Positions 1-8,016 of a stretch of 64,000 bases of DNA are shown here, one piece after another. The position numbers and the translations under genes are program-made. The notes beneath the pieces were generated by a model. That model was given only the letters and a program-made list of their open reading frames with translations. It was not told where the DNA came from and ran no database searches. Numbering within the stretch: position 1 is the stretch's first letter; every line of letters starts with the position of its first letter. The stretch comes from Streptomyces phaeoluteigriseus (lineage in GTDB: Bacteria > Actinomycetota > Actinomycetes > Streptomycetales > Streptomycetaceae): contig NZ_MPOH02000011.1 in assembly GCF_001896135.2 (NCBI RefSeq), forward strand, positions 169,747-233,746, written 5' to 3'.

Positions 1-329
1 ACCCCCAGGACACCCTGGACAAGTTCTTCGCCTCCATCCAGAAGCAGGTCAAGGACAGCTCCACCAGTGACACCGGCACCATGCAGAACGCCGAGCTGGT
101 CGGTGAGCCGGAGGAGGTCGAGATCGACGGCGCGGTCGCCAAGTGCCAGTCGACGAAGAGCACCAACGCGCTCACCAAGAAGGAGTCGACCGACTGGTTC
201 TGCGCCTGGGCCGACTACAGCACGGTCGCCATGGTCTCGCCGGGTGACAACAACGGCACGGGTGTCGGCAAGGACACCGCGGTCGACCTCACCACCAAGC
301 TCCGCGAGGAAGTCCGCGTCAAGGCCTGA
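1..329 (+). CDS. C-terminal part of a hypothetical protein (truncated by window edge)
   Basis: An open frame enters from the left edge (codons begin at base 3) and ends at TGA 327-329. The visible 108 residues hold two cysteines (AKCQS and WFCAWAD) and the stretch WADYSTVAMVSP. From memory, this resembles the extracellular C-terminal domain of a common Streptomyces family of membrane proteins of unknown function. No enzyme motif is visible and the N-terminus is missing. It converges on clpX and shares a strong terminator with it. Confidence 0.6.
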   Translation, partial: PQDTLDKFFASIQKQVKDSSTSDTGTMQNAELVGEPEEVEIDGAVAKCQSTKSTNALTKKESTDWFCAWADYSTVAMVSPGDNNGTGVGKDTAVDLTTKLREEVRVKA

Positions 330-334
330 CGCCC

Positions 335-387
335 CGCACACCACGAGGGGCCCCCGGCCGACCGACCGGGGCCCCTCGTGGTGTGCG
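335..387. terminator. Bidirectional terminator between the hypothetical gene and clpX
   Basis: A perfect 20-bp inverted repeat (335-354 and 368-387) with a 13-nt loop fills the gap between two convergent genes whose stops lie at 329 and 395. It can end transcription in both directions. Confidence 0.85.
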
Positions 388-394
388 GCGGCGG

Positions 395-1684
395 TTACGC
401 CGTCTTCTGCTCCCCCGGCCCCCGGCCGTTGCGGGCGTCGCGGGGGATCAGGGTGGGGTTGACGTTGGAGCGGACGACGTCCGCGGTGATGACCACGCGG
501 GCCACGTCCTTGCGGGACGGGACCTCGTACATCACCGACATGAGGACCTCCTCCATGATGGCGCGCAGGCCGCGCGCGCCGGTCTGGCGGAGGATGGCCT
601 GGTCGGCGATGGCCTCCAGGGCCTCCCGCTCGAAGTCCAGCTCCACGCCGTCGAGTTCGAAGAGGCGCTGGTACTGCTTCACCAGCGCGTTGCGCGGCTC
701 GATGAGGATCTGGAGCAGTGCCTCGCGGTCCAGGTTGTGGACCGAGGTGATCACGGGGAGGCGGCCGATGAACTCGGGGATCATGCCGAACTTGACCAGG
801 TCCTCGGGCATGACGTCCTCGAACTGGTCCTTGGCCTCCAGCTCCCGCTTCGAGCGGATCGTCGCGCCGAAGCCGATGCCCTTGGCGCCGGCCCTCGATT
901 CGATGATCTTCTCCAGGCCCGAGAAGGCACCGCCCACGATGAACAGGACGTTCGTCGTGTCGATCTGGATGAACTCCTGGTGCGGGTGCTTGCGTCCGCC
1001 CTGCGGCGGGACCGAGGCCGTGGTGCCCTCGAGAATCTTCAGCAGGGCCTGCTGGACGCCCTCACCCGAGACGTCGCGGGTGATCGAGGGGTTCTCACTC
1101 TTCCTCGCGACCTTGTCGATCTCATCGATGTAGATGATCCCGGTCTCGGCCTTCTTGACGTCGTAGTCGGCGGCCTGGATCAGCTTCAGCAGGATGTTCT
1201 CGACGTCCTCGCCCACGTACCCCGCCTCGGTGAGCGCCGTGGCGTCGGCGATCGCGAACGGGACGTTCAGCATGCGCGCCAGGGTCTGCGCGAGGAGGGT
1301 CTTGCCGGAGCCCGTGGGACCCAGCAGGAGGATGTTGGACTTCGCCAACTCGATGGCGTCCTCACGGCTTTGACCGCCGCCGTGCTCACCGGCCTGGACC
1401 CGCTTGTAGTGGTTGTACACCGCGACCGACAGGGCCTTCTTGGCCGGTTCCTGGCCTACCACATAGCCCTCGAGGAACTCGTAGATCTCGCGCGGCTTCG
1501 GGAGTTCCTCCCAGCGGACCTCGCTCGTCTCCGCGAGTTCTTCCTCGATGATCTCGTTGCAGAGGTCGATGCACTCGTCGCAGATGTACACACCGGGCCC
1601 TGCGATGAGCTTCTTGACCTGCTTCTGGCTCTTGCCGCAGAACGAGCACTTGAGCAGATCGCCGCCGTCACCGATGCGTGCCAC
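395..1684 (-). CDS. clpX: ATP-dependent Clp protease ATP-binding subunit ClpX
   Basis: ClpX is the AAA+ unfoldase that feeds substrates to ClpP in the cytoplasm. The 429-residue protein has the N-terminal zinc-binding domain (C13, C16, C35, C38), Walker A GPTGSGKT at about 122-129, the substrate-gripping pore loop GYVG at about 155-158 and Walker B IYIDEID at about 184-190. Length is normal for the family. The start is GTG ([13 protein letters not shown]) behind a purine-rich GAAGGGGAAG. It lies downstream of clpP2 on the same strand, but a large dyad at 1792-1843 separates them, so it probably has its own promoter. Confidence 0.97.
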   Translation of the reverse strand: MARIGDGGDLLKCSFCGKSQKQVKKLIAGPGVYICDECIDLCNEIIEEELAETSEVRWEELPKPREIYEFLEGYVVGQEPAKKALSVAVYNHYKRVQAGEHGGGQSREDAIELAKSNILLLGPTGSGKTLLAQTLARMLNVPFAIADATALTEAGYVGEDVENILLKLIQAADYDVKKAETGIIYIDEIDKVARKSENPSITRDVSGEGVQQALLKILEGTTASVPPQGGRKHPHQEFIQIDTTNVLFIVGGAFSGLEKIIESRAGAKGIGFGATIRSKRELEAKDQFEDVMPEDLVKFGMIPEFIGRLPVITSVHNLDREALLQILIEPRNALVKQYQRLFELDGVELDFEREALEAIADQAILRQTGARGLRAIMEEVLMSVMYEVPSRKDVARVVITADVVRSNVNPTLIPRDARNGRGPGEQKTA

Positions 1685-1791
1685 GGTGTGCTTCCCCTTC
1701 GCCTGGGAGACGACTGGAACATCTTTCGAGTCCAGCGTCTCCTGGTGCTGCCTTATGTCGACGGTACCTTGCCGGGCCCCCCGTTCGGGCC

Positions 1792-1843
1792 CCCCTTGGC
1801 ACGGTTCGCTTCCACGTGGACCGTGTCACACCATGCCAAGGGG
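1792..1843. terminator. Dyad between clpP2 and clpX, likely terminator
   Basis: A perfect 10-bp inverted repeat (CCCCTTGGCA at 1792-1801, TGCCAAGGGG at 1834-1843) encloses a second pair, CACGGT (1800-1805) and ACCGTG (1820-1825). Read on the minus strand it follows the clpP2 stop by 27 nt. It may end the clpP1P2 transcript or act as a processing or operator site ahead of clpX; there is no T-run. Confidence 0.5.
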
Positions 1844-1869
1844 CGGCAGACGATACTCCCCCACCCGCG

Positions 1870-2550
1870 TCAGCGCAGGTCGGCGTTGTTCATCTTGCGG
1901 GTCGAGATGATCTGGTCGATCAGGCCGTAGGCCAGCGCGTCCTCGGCCGTGAGGATCTTGTCGCGCTCGATGTCCTCGCGGATCTTCTCGATCGGCGTGG
2001 TGGAGTGCTTGGCCAGCATGTCCTCCAGCTGGGCACGCATCCGCAGGATCTCGTTCGCGGCGATCTCCAGGTCGGAGACCTGACCGCGGCCGGTCTCGCT
2101 GTACGGCTGGTGGATCAGCACACGGGCGTTCGGCAGCGCCATGCGCTTGCCGGGCGTACCGGCGGCGAGCAGGATCGCGGCGGCGGAGGCCGCCTGGCCC
2201 ATGCAGACCGTCTGGACGTCGGGCTTCACGAACTGCATCGTGTCGTAGATCGCCGTCAGCGCCGTGAAGGAGCCGCCAGGGCTGTTGATGTAGACCGAGA
2301 TGTCCCGGTCGGGGTCCATCGACTCCAGGCACAGCAGCTGCGCCATGACGTCGTTGGCGGAGGCGTCGTCGATCTGCACGCCGAGGAAGATCACCCGCTC
2401 CTCGAAGAGCTTCGCGTACGGGTCGTACTCGCGGACGCCCTGGGAGGTGCGCTCGACGAAGCGCGGGATGACGTAGCGGGATTCGGCGCGGGGGCCGGTG
2501 TACTCGGCCTCGGTGCGGGCGAAGAGGCCGCTGCCGGGGAAGTCGTTCAC
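1870..2550 (-). CDS. clpP2: ATP-dependent Clp protease proteolytic subunit ClpP2
   Basis: Serine peptidase subunit (family S14) of the Clp protease. The catalytic serine is in GQAASAAA at about S122, the histidine in LIHQP at about H147 and the aspartate in REDIERD at about D193. The 226-residue protein has a longer N-terminal arm than ClpP1, including the [20 protein letters not shown] segment that precedes the conserved core. It is the second gene of a clpP1-clpP2 pair, 115 nt after clpP1. In Streptomyces and mycobacteria ClpP1 and ClpP2 work together with ClpX or ClpC. Confidence 0.96.
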   Translation of the reverse strand: MNDFPGSGLFARTEAEYTGPRAESRYVIPRFVERTSQGVREYDPYAKLFEERVIFLGVQIDDASANDVMAQLLCLESMDPDRDISVYINSPGGSFTALTAIYDTMQFVKPDVQTVCMGQAASAAAILLAAGTPGKRMALPNARVLIHQPYSETGRGQVSDLEIAANEILRMRAQLEDMLAKHSTTPIEKIREDIERDKILTAEDALAYGLIDQIISTRKMNNADLR

Positions 2551-2620
2551 GGTGTCTCCTGGAGAGAAGGCTGGGGCGGTGGGTGAAGGGGGCTGAGAGG
2601 GACGCTGACGGCCTCGGGGG

Positions 2621-2636
2621 CGCCGGATGTCCGGCG
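2621..2636. repeat. Small intercistronic hairpin between clpP1 and clpP2
   Basis: CGCCGGA-TG-TCCGGCG is a compact 7-bp dyad in the 115-nt clpP1-clpP2 spacer. It could adjust the relative mRNA stability of the two cistrons; no function is proven. Confidence 0.3.
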
Positions 2637-2664
2637 GGGCCCCTGGGGCCGTGCGGAGCCCGTA

Positions 2665-3285
2665 CTAGGCCGCCCCGGTACCGCCGCCGCCCGGCATGCC
2701 GGCGGCCGTGGGGATGACGTCGTCGATGAGGCCGTACTCCTTGGCCTCGAAGGCGTCGAACCAGCGGTCGCGGTCCGAGTCCCGGGTGATCTGCTCGATG
2801 GTCTGGCCCGTGTGCTGGGCCGTGAGCTCGGCCATGCGCTTCTTGGTGTGCAGCAGCCGCTCGGCGTGGATCTTGATGTCCGAGGCCGAGCCGGCCAGGC
2901 CGGCGGAGGGCTGGTGGATCAGGATCTCGGCGTTCGGCAGCGCGAAGCGCTTGCCGGGCGTACCGGCGCTGAGCAGGAACTGGCCCATCGAGGCCGCGAG
3001 GCCCATCGCGATGGTCACCACGTCGTTCTTGATGAACTGCATGGTGTCGTAGATCGCCATGCCGGCCGTGATCGAGCCGCCGGGGCTGTTGATGTAGAGG
3101 AAGATGTCCTTGTCCGGGTCGGCGGCAAGGAGCAGCAGCTGCGCGGTGATCTTGTTGGCGATGTCGTCGTCGACCGCCTGGCCGAGGAAGATGATCCGCT
3201 CGCCGAGCAGCCGGTTGTAGACCTGGTCGCCGAGGCCACCACCGATGGAAGGGTCGCCGGCGGCGGAGGGCATCAGATTCGTCAC
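2665..3285 (-). CDS. clpP1: ATP-dependent Clp protease proteolytic subunit ClpP1
   Basis: Clp protease serine peptidase subunit, 206 residues from the chosen start. The triad is visible as S99 (GLAASMG), H124 (LIHQP) and D169 (TRDSDRD). I chose GTG at 3283-3285 ([10 protein letters not shown]) because AGGTGG lies four bases upstream. An ATG four codons inside lacks a well-placed ribosome site, and the open frame further upstream (to 3543) has no family similarity. First gene of clpP1-clpP2. A ClgR-type box and a TAGGGT -10 element lie upstream, fitting ClgR-activated expression known for this operon in Streptomyces. Confidence 0.95.
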   Translation of the reverse strand: MTNLMPSAAGDPSIGGGLGDQVYNRLLGERIIFLGQAVDDDIANKITAQLLLLAADPDKDIFLYINSPGGSITAGMAIYDTMQFIKNDVVTIAMGLAASMGQFLLSAGTPGKRFALPNAEILIHQPSAGLAGSASDIKIHAERLLHTKKRMAELTAQHTGQTIEQITRDSDRDRWFDAFEAKEYGLIDDVIPTAAGMPGGGGTGAA

Positions 3286-3376
3286 GTATCCACCTGCTCG
3301 TCTTATCGACGGCGTCCGGGCCGTCTCACGTGTACTGCCGGGGGCAACGGGGACTCCCCTGCCCTCGTACTCATGG

Positions 3377-3382
3377 ACCCTA
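3377..3382 (-). promoter_or_regulatory. Candidate -10 element of clpP1P2
   Basis: TAGGGT on the minus strand, about 90 bases upstream of the clpP1 start. No good -35 match is seen, as expected for an activator-dependent promoter. The ClgR-type box is centred about 45-50 bases upstream. Confidence 0.4.
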
Positions 3383-3420
3383 ACGCGCGGGTCCCTTCGG
3401 AGAATCCCGGAGAGGTGAGT

Positions 3421-3434
3421 GTTCGCCGGGGGCG
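3421..3434. promoter_or_regulatory. ClgR-type operator upstream of clpP1P2
   Basis: GTTCGC-CGGGG-GCG matches the ClgR recognition pattern GTTCGC-N5-GCG described for Streptomyces clp and lon promoters. The placement suits activation of clpP1P2. Confidence 0.75.
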
Positions 3435-3582
3435 TAGCCGGGGCCACCGGTGGCGGAGCGGATTTCGGCCCCGATCGTGGGCGGGTGCGGTGCGGGCCGC
3501 GGCCGGCCGGTCCCCGCCCTGCGGCGGAGCCGTACCTCGGCACCGGCCCGCGTCCCTACGGCGGGCCGCCCCGCCGTGTGCC

Positions 3583-3619
3583 GAGAGGGCCCCGGAGCGT
3601 GGTGCTCCGGGGCCCTCTC
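3583..3619 (-). terminator. tig terminator
   Basis: A perfect 16-bp stem (3583-3598 with 3604-3619) and a 5-nt loop begin 26 nt after the tig stop. Confidence 0.85.
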
Positions 3620-3644
3620 TTTCGCTTCAGGAGTGGCGCGAGGC

Positions 3645-5033
3645 TCAGGCCTCGGGCTTGTCCTCGGCGGACTCGGTGGCGTCCTCCGTGGTGGCCTCGG
3701 CGGCCTCCTCGGTGTCCTCCTCGTCGTCCAGGTCGATGATCTCGCCGTTGGTGTCCTTGACCGTGGCGGACTCGACGACCACGGCCAGGGCCTTGCCGCG
3801 GGCGACCTCGCCGACGAGGAGCGGAACCTGACCGCCCTCGACGACCGCCTGCGCGAACTGGTCGGGCGACATGCCCGAGGAGGCGGCGCGGCGCATGAGG
3901 TGCTCGGTCAGCTCCTCCTGGTTCACGTTCAGCTTCTCGCGCTTGACCAGCTCGTCGAGGACGAACTGGGTCTTGATGCCCTTGACCGCGGCCTCGCGGG
4001 TCTCGGTCTCGAACTCCTCGGCGGTCTTGCCCTGGAGCTCCAGGTACTTGTCGAGGGTCAGACCCATCTGGTCGAGCTGGTGGTGCTCCAGGTTGTGCTT
4101 GCGGGTGTTGATCTCGTCCGCGAGCAGCTTCTCGGGGACGGGCACCTCGACCAGCTCCAGGAGCTTCTCCAGGACGCGCTCCTGGGCCTGGGTGGCCTGG
4201 TCGTACTGCTTCATGTTGGCGAGGCGCTTGCGGCTGTCGGCCTTCAGCTCCTCCAGGGTGTCGAACTCGGAGGCGAGCTGCGCGAACTCGTCGTCCAGCT
4301 CGGGCAGTTCGCGGGCGGCGACCTGGGTGACCTTGACGGTGACCTCGGCCTGCCGGCCCGCCGCCGAGCCGCCCTTCAGCTCGGAGGTGAAGGTGGCTTC
4401 GCCACCGGCCTCCAGGCCCTTGACGGCGTCGTCGATGCCCTCGAGCAGTTCGCCGGAGCCGATCGTGTAGGAGACGCCGTCGGCGACGCCGTCCTCCAGG
4501 ACCTCGCCGTCGACCTTGGCCTCCAGGTCGACCGTGACGACGTCGCCGTCCTCGGCCGGACGCTCGACCGGGGAGGTCGAGGCGAAGCGCTCACGGAGCT
4601 GCTCCACCGACTTCTCGATGTCCTCGTCGCTCACCTCGACGGCGTCGACCTCGACCTCGATGGAGGAGAAGTCCTCCGGGAGCTCGAGGACGGGGCGGAT
4701 GTCGACCTCGGCGGTGAAGTTCAGCGTCTCGCCGTCCTTCAGCTCCGTGATGTCGACCTCCGGCTGGCCGAGGACGTCCAGCTCGGCTCCGTTGACCGCC
4801 TCCGTGTAGAACTTCGGAAGCGCGTCGTTGACGGCCTCCTCCAGCACGGCTCCGCGGCCGAACCGCTGGTCGATGATCCGGGCCGGGATCTTGCCCTTAC
4901 GGAAGCCCTTCACCGTGACCTGCTGGTTGATCTTCTTGTACGCCGCGTCGAGGCTGTCCTTGAGCTCCTCGAAGGGCACCTCGACAGTGAGCCGAACCCG
5001 AGTCGGGTTCAGGGTCTCCACGGCGCTCTTCAC
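3645..5033 (-). CDS. tig: Trigger factor (ribosome-associated chaperone / peptidyl-prolyl isomerase)
   Basis: Trigger factor binds ribosomal protein L23 and shelters nascent chains. The 462-residue protein has the ribosome-docking signature GFRKGKIP at about 43-50, the FKBP-type PPIase domain at about 160-250 ([17 protein letters not shown]) and the helical C-terminal arms. It ends in a long acidic tail rich in D, E and A, typical of actinobacterial versions. Start ATG ([15 protein letters not shown]) is the canonical N-terminus. Monocistronic, with its own promoter and terminator. Confidence 0.97.
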   Translation of the reverse strand: MKSAVETLNPTRVRLTVEVPFEELKDSLDAAYKKINQQVTVKGFRKGKIPARIIDQRFGRGAVLEEAVNDALPKFYTEAVNGAELDVLGQPEVDITELKDGETLNFTAEVDIRPVLELPEDFSSIEVEVDAVEVSDEDIEKSVEQLRERFASTSPVERPAEDGDVVTVDLEAKVDGEVLEDGVADGVSYTIGSGELLEGIDDAVKGLEAGGEATFTSELKGGSAAGRQAEVTVKVTQVAARELPELDDEFAQLASEFDTLEELKADSRKRLANMKQYDQATQAQERVLEKLLELVEVPVPEKLLADEINTRKHNLEHHQLDQMGLTLDKYLELQGKTAEEFETETREAAVKGIKTQFVLDELVKREKLNVNQEELTEHLMRRAASSGMSPDQFAQAVVEGGQVPLLVGEVARGKALAVVVESATVKDTNGEIIDLDDEEDTEEAAEATTEDATESAEDKPEA

Positions 5034-5068
5034 GGTTCGGTCTCCTTGTGGCTGACTTCTTGGGTTTC

Positions 5069-5090
5069 GCCGGAACCTGACAGGTCCGGC
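5069..5090. promoter_or_regulatory. Dyad in the tig leader
   Basis: GCCGG-a-ACCTG-a-CAGGT-c-CGGC is a nearly perfect dyad about 36 bases upstream of the tig start, inside the predicted 5' leader. It could be an operator or an mRNA hairpin. Confidence 0.35.
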
Positions 5091-5151
5091 GATTCAGCGC
5101 CCGGAAGAGTTCGAGGCCGGTGGGCCGGGGACACACGGGCGCGCAGTCTGC

Positions 5152-5180
5152 ATAGTAGCCGCAGCAGCTGAGCCGCCCAA
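5152..5180 (-). promoter_or_regulatory. tig promoter
   Basis: Minus strand: TTGGGC (-35, 5180-5175), a 17-base spacer, then TACTAT (-10, 5157-5152). This predicts a start near 5145 and a leader of about 110 nt. Confidence 0.6.
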
Positions 5181-5240
5181 AAGACGATCTCCGGTGCGGC
5201 GCCCGGCATGATCGCGCAGATGGCGCGCAGATGACGCAGA

Positions 5241-5317
5241 TGGTCGGGGTGGCGGGATTTGAACCCACGGCCTTCCGCTCCCAAAGCGGACGCGCTACCA
5301 AGCTGCGCCACACCCCG
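5241..5317 (-). tRNA. tRNA-Pro (anticodon UGG)
   Basis: A complete cloverleaf on the minus strand: acceptor CGGGGTG paired with CACCCCG, D-arm GCGCAGCTTGGTAGCGC, anticodon loop TTTGGGA with UGG, and T-arm GGGTTCAAATCCC. The 3' CCA is encoded (5241-5243). Confidence 0.96.
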
Positions 5318-5435
5318 TCTGGTGCGACACGTAGGGTACATGCCCGCAGGCCGCCCGGCCGCCGCATTCACCGAGGGTCGCCGGCGCTCCGGGCGTGGCG
5401 CGGGAAGGGGTGTGCGACGAAGGCGGCCGACCCGC

Positions 5436-5441
5436 TAGGAT
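5436..5441 (+). promoter_or_regulatory. Candidate -10 element of tRNA-Gly
   Basis: TAGGAT lies 40 bases before the tRNA-Gly 5' end; a weak -35 (TGCGAC, 5413-5418) is 17 bases upstream. Confidence 0.4.
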
Positions 5442-5481
5442 GCGTGAAGTGCCGCGGTCGGCTGACCTGCGGCGCGCGTGT

Positions 5482-5552
5482 GCGGGCGTAGCTCAATGGT
5501 AGAGCCCTAGTCTTCCAAACTAGCTACGCGGGTTCGATTCCCGTCGCCCGCT
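5482..5552 (+). tRNA. tRNA-Gly (anticodon UCC)
   Basis: 71-nt cloverleaf: acceptor GCGGGCG with CGCCCGC, D-arm GCTCAATGGTAGAGC, anticodon loop CTTCCAA with UCC, T-arm GGGTTCGATTCCC, discriminator T. CCA is not encoded. Confidence 0.96.
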
Positions 5553-5557
5553 CTGTA

Positions 5558-5610
5558 CGGCTCAGGGCCAGGTCGGAGGATGATTCCTCCGACCTGGCCC
5601 TGAGCCGTTT
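5558..5610 (+). terminator. Terminator after tRNA-Gly
   Basis: A 23-bp perfect stem (5558-5580 with 5585-5607), a 4-nt loop and a following TTT lie 5 nt after the tRNA. Confidence 0.85.
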
Positions 5611-5691
5611 CGGCCCGGCGGGCGGCCGGGGCACCTGGGGGCGCTGAGCGCGGCCGACGCCGCGGGGACCGCGGGATCCGGCGGGTGTCGC

Positions 5692-5886
5692 CTAGAAACT
5701 GATCGAGTTGATCGTTTCGGCGAGGGAGTTGAGGAAGCGGTTGATCGACGGGGCCATGCCCGTCGAGGCGAGGAAGAAGCCGAACAGGATCGCGACGATG
5801 GCTGGGCCCGCCTTGATCGACCCGCCTCTGATCAGTACGACCAGGACGATCGCCAACAGCAGCACCACTGACAGTGAAATGGCCAC
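5692..5886 (-). CDS. Small conserved membrane protein
   Basis: 64 residues: a hydrophobic helix at about 4-19 (LSVVLLLAIVLVVLI), a short polar turn RGGSIKAG, and a second hydrophobic stretch at about 29-43 (IVAILFGFFLASTGM), then SINRFLNSLAETINSISF. From memory, near-identical small proteins occur across streptomycetes, but no function is known to me. It stands alone between tRNA-Gly and the acyltransferase. Confidence 0.7.
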   Translation of the reverse strand: MAISLSVVLLLAIVLVVLIRGGSIKAGPAIVAILFGFFLASTGMAPSINRFLNSLAETINSISF

Positions 5887-6260
5887 AACTGATCACACAC
5901 CCTCGGTCGGTCCGCTCTCCCGGCCCGGGGACGCGACCCCGCGCACCCCGCCAGAGACCATCGTGCCACCAACGCGGCCTCCCCATGCGGCCGCTGACGC
6001 ATCCTCGGCGGCGACCGTCCGTCTCCGACCGGGCCCCACCGCCCGCGAAAGCCTGCCGCACCGCAATTGGCGGACGAAGTCCGCATACAAATTCACAACT
6101 GGCGCGCAGGGAATTCGAATTGTGGGCACAGACTCTTCGCCGACACGCACACAACCGCCGTTATGCACCTTTTAGTCGGGATGAAGCGTGACATCCAGGG
6201 CGCCGGAGGCGATGGTCACTTGGTCATATAGAGGAATGGAATCGCGTTGACGAGGAACGT
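5887..6260. other. Intergenic stretch without a recognised gene
   Basis: About 410 bases lie between the small membrane protein and the acyltransferase start. The segment 6055-6180 is less G+C-rich than its surroundings. No tRNA, IS end or reliable ORF is seen; it probably holds the two divergent promoters. Confidence 0.5.
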
Positions 6261-6290
6261 TTTACGGACCACCACGGACAACGCTAGGGT
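6261..6290 (+). promoter_or_regulatory. Promoter of the acyltransferase, predicts a leaderless mRNA
   Basis: TTTACG (6261-6266), an 18-base spacer and TAGGGT (6285-6290) place the transcription start at about 6297-6298, on the A of an ATG. Confidence 0.55.
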
Positions 6291-6297
6291 GCCTCAG

Positions 6298-7452
6298 ATG
6301 TTCCACGCCGCTTCGTCCCTCGTGTCGAGTCCGAACTCATCCCAGAGCGAGAAGGATCAGCACCGGCCGTCCCCCGACAGACGGTCGAAGCAGCGTGACG
6401 CGTTCTTCGACAACGCCAAGTACCTGGCGATCGTGCTGGTCGCCATCGGTCACTCCTGGGAGCCCCTGAAGGGCGACAGCCGGGTGCTCCAGGCCGCGTA
6501 CCAGCTCGTGTACGCGTTCCACATGCCGGCGTTCATCCTCATCTCCGGCTACTTCTCGCGCAGTTTCGACGGCAGCCCGGCCCGGCTGAGGCGCCTGGTG
6601 ACCGGTGTCGCCGTGCCGTACGTGGTGTTCGAGACGGCCTATCCGCTGTTCAAGCAGGTCGTCGACCGTGATCCCGAGGCCGCCGTCACACTCCTCGACC
6701 CGTACTACCTGACCTGGTTCCTGTGCGCGTTGTTCATCTGGCGGCTGACCACCCCGATCTGGCAGCTGATCCGCCATCCGCTGCCGGTGGCGCTGGGCAT
6801 CGCGATGCTGGCGTCCGCCGCGCCGGGCATCACCGGCGACCTGGACCTCCCGCGCGTCCTTCAGTTCCTGCCGTACTTCGTGCTGGGCCTGTGTCTGCGG
6901 CCCGAGCACTTCCGGATGGTGCGCCGCCTGTCGGTGCGGATCGCGGCCGTGCCGGTGTTCGTGGTCGCGCTGGCCTTCTCCTGGTGGGCGGTACCGCGGA
7001 TGGACACCGGCTGGCTCTACCACCGCTCCTCCGCCCAGGAGCTGGGCGTCCCGTGGTGGGTGGGACCCGTCATGCAGCTGGCGCTGTTCGGCTGTTCGCT
7101 GCTGCTGACCGCCTGCTTCTTCTCCTGGGTGCCGGGCCGCACGATGTGGTTCACGACGCTCGGCGCGGGCACCCTCTACGGCTATCTGCTGCACGGCTTC
7201 CTGATCAAGGGCGCCGACTACCGCGGTCTGTTCGCACCCGACTGGCTGCACGGCCCGCTCGGTGAGATCGCCGTCACCGTGGCTGTCGCCCTCGCCGTCA
7301 CCCTGCTGTGCACCAGGCCCGTCCGGTGGGTGTTCCGGGGCGTGATGGAGCCGAAGATGGACTGGGCGTTCAAGAAGCGGGACGTCACCACCGAGCCGGT
7401 CCTGGTGCGGGAGCGGAAGCCGGCGCGGGAGCGCGCGAAGGCCGATGCCTAG
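6298..7452 (+). CDS. Acyltransferase 3 family membrane protein (fucose 4-O-acetylase-like)
   Basis: Integral membrane O-acyltransferase, about 384 residues. After a polar N-terminus comes DNAKYLAIVLVAIGHSWEP, the first transmembrane helix with the conserved histidine of acyltransferase-3 enzymes. About ten hydrophobic helices follow, with a basic C-terminal tail. The pattern suits the NolL/fucose 4-O-acetylase group, which acetylates cell-surface sugars; the actual substrate is unknown. A TTG at 6247 would add 17 unconvincing residues. I chose ATG 6298 because the promoter predicts transcription starting there. Confidence 0.8.
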   Translation: MFHAASSLVSSPNSSQSEKDQHRPSPDRRSKQRDAFFDNAKYLAIVLVAIGHSWEPLKGDSRVLQAAYQLVYAFHMPAFILISGYFSRSFDGSPARLRRLVTGVAVPYVVFETAYPLFKQVVDRDPEAAVTLLDPYYLTWFLCALFIWRLTTPIWQLIRHPLPVALGIAMLASAAPGITGDLDLPRVLQFLPYFVLGLCLRPEHFRMVRRLSVRIAAVPVFVVALAFSWWAVPRMDTGWLYHRSSAQELGVPWWVGPVMQLALFGCSLLLTACFFSWVPGRTMWFTTLGAGTLYGYLLHGFLIKGADYRGLFAPDWLHGPLGEIAVTVAVALAVTLLCTRPVRWVFRGVMEPKMDWAFKKRDVTTEPVLVRERKPARERAKADA

Positions 7453-7463
7453 CCGGGACGCCC

Positions 7464-7524
7464 GGCCTCACGGCTCCCTGGCCGGGCTCCCTAGCAGGAC
7501 GTCCGGCCAGGGAGCCGTGAGGCC
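7464..7524. terminator. 22-bp terminator stem overlapping the 3' end of the HD-domain gene
   Basis: A perfect 22-bp inverted repeat (7464-7485 with 7503-7524) with a 17-nt loop begins 11 nt after the acyltransferase stop. It contains the stop codon (7468-7470) and the last 18 or so codons of the convergent gene. Confidence 0.8.
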
Positions 7525-7950
7525 GAGGAGCGCGCGCATGCGGGCGTACTTCTCGGTCAGGCGGGTGCGGGTCGGTTCGTCCAGGACGGCCAGCCGGGCC
7601 GGGTCGGCGTTGTGCGCCAGGTCGGCCTCCTTCACCAGCAGCGCGCCCGGAGTGGCGAGGATGCGCTGCGCGTACGCCTGAGGCGTCTCCCCCGCCCTCT
7701 TGGTGACAGCCCTGACGACGTCCTTCGTACGGTCGCTCAGAGCCGCCTCGCGCAGCCAGGTCTCGGAGAGCGCGTCGTCCTCGACGGCGTCGTGCAGCCA
7801 GGCCGCGGCGATCTGGTCGGGGTCGCCGCCCCGGGACCGTACGCCCTCCGCGACGGCCTGGAGGTGCTCGGCGTACGGACGGCCCGCCTTGTCGGCCTGG
7901 CCCTCGTGGGCCGCGCGGGCGAGGGTCTCGACCTCGGTGAGGGTCAGCAT
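7468..7950 (-). CDS. HD-domain phosphohydrolase-like protein
   Basis: 160 residues with the spaced pattern AHEGQ...YAEHLQAVA...AAWLHDAVEDD...KEADLAHNAD, an HD metal-binding signature resembling the small RelA/SpoT-type hydrolase domain. It may hydrolyse (p)ppGpp-like or other nucleotides; the substrate cannot be told from sequence. It lies 58 nt downstream of the SpoIIE-type phosphatase on the same strand, probably in one operon. Its last codons are encoded inside the terminator stem. Confidence 0.82.
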   Translation of the reverse strand: MLTLTEVETLARAAHEGQADKAGRPYAEHLQAVAEGVRSRGGDPDQIAAAWLHDAVEDDALSETWLREAALSDRTKDVVRAVTKRAGETPQAYAQRILATPGALLVKEADLAHNADPARLAVLDEPTRTRLTEKYARMRALLGLTAPWPDVLLGSPAREP

Positions 7951-7970
7951 GACTGTTCTTCTACCGCAGC

Positions 7971-8016
7971 CGGACCGCCCGGGTCCACAACAGGCGGACC
8001 GCCCGGGTCTACAGCA
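7971..8016. repeat. 24-bp tandem duplication
   Basis: CGGACCGCCCGGGTC-ACA-CA occurs twice with a 24-base period in the phosphatase-HD spacer, reaching the last codons of the phosphatase. Confidence 0.6.

Noticed and set aside
3286..3543. N-terminal extension of ClpP1 to 3543
   Set aside because: Arg/Pro-rich translation without family similarity, and it crosses the ClgR-type box and -10 element; a GTG with a good ribosome site at 3285 fits the family.
5030..5371. Protein frame containing GVAQLGSASALGAEGRGFKSRH
   Set aside because: It is the translation of the tRNA-Pro gene, a well-known false protein.
5241..5552. tRNA genes as integration sites of an ICE or prophage
   Set aside because: No integrase, excisionase or duplicated tRNA 3' end was seen nearby; flanking genes are core genes.
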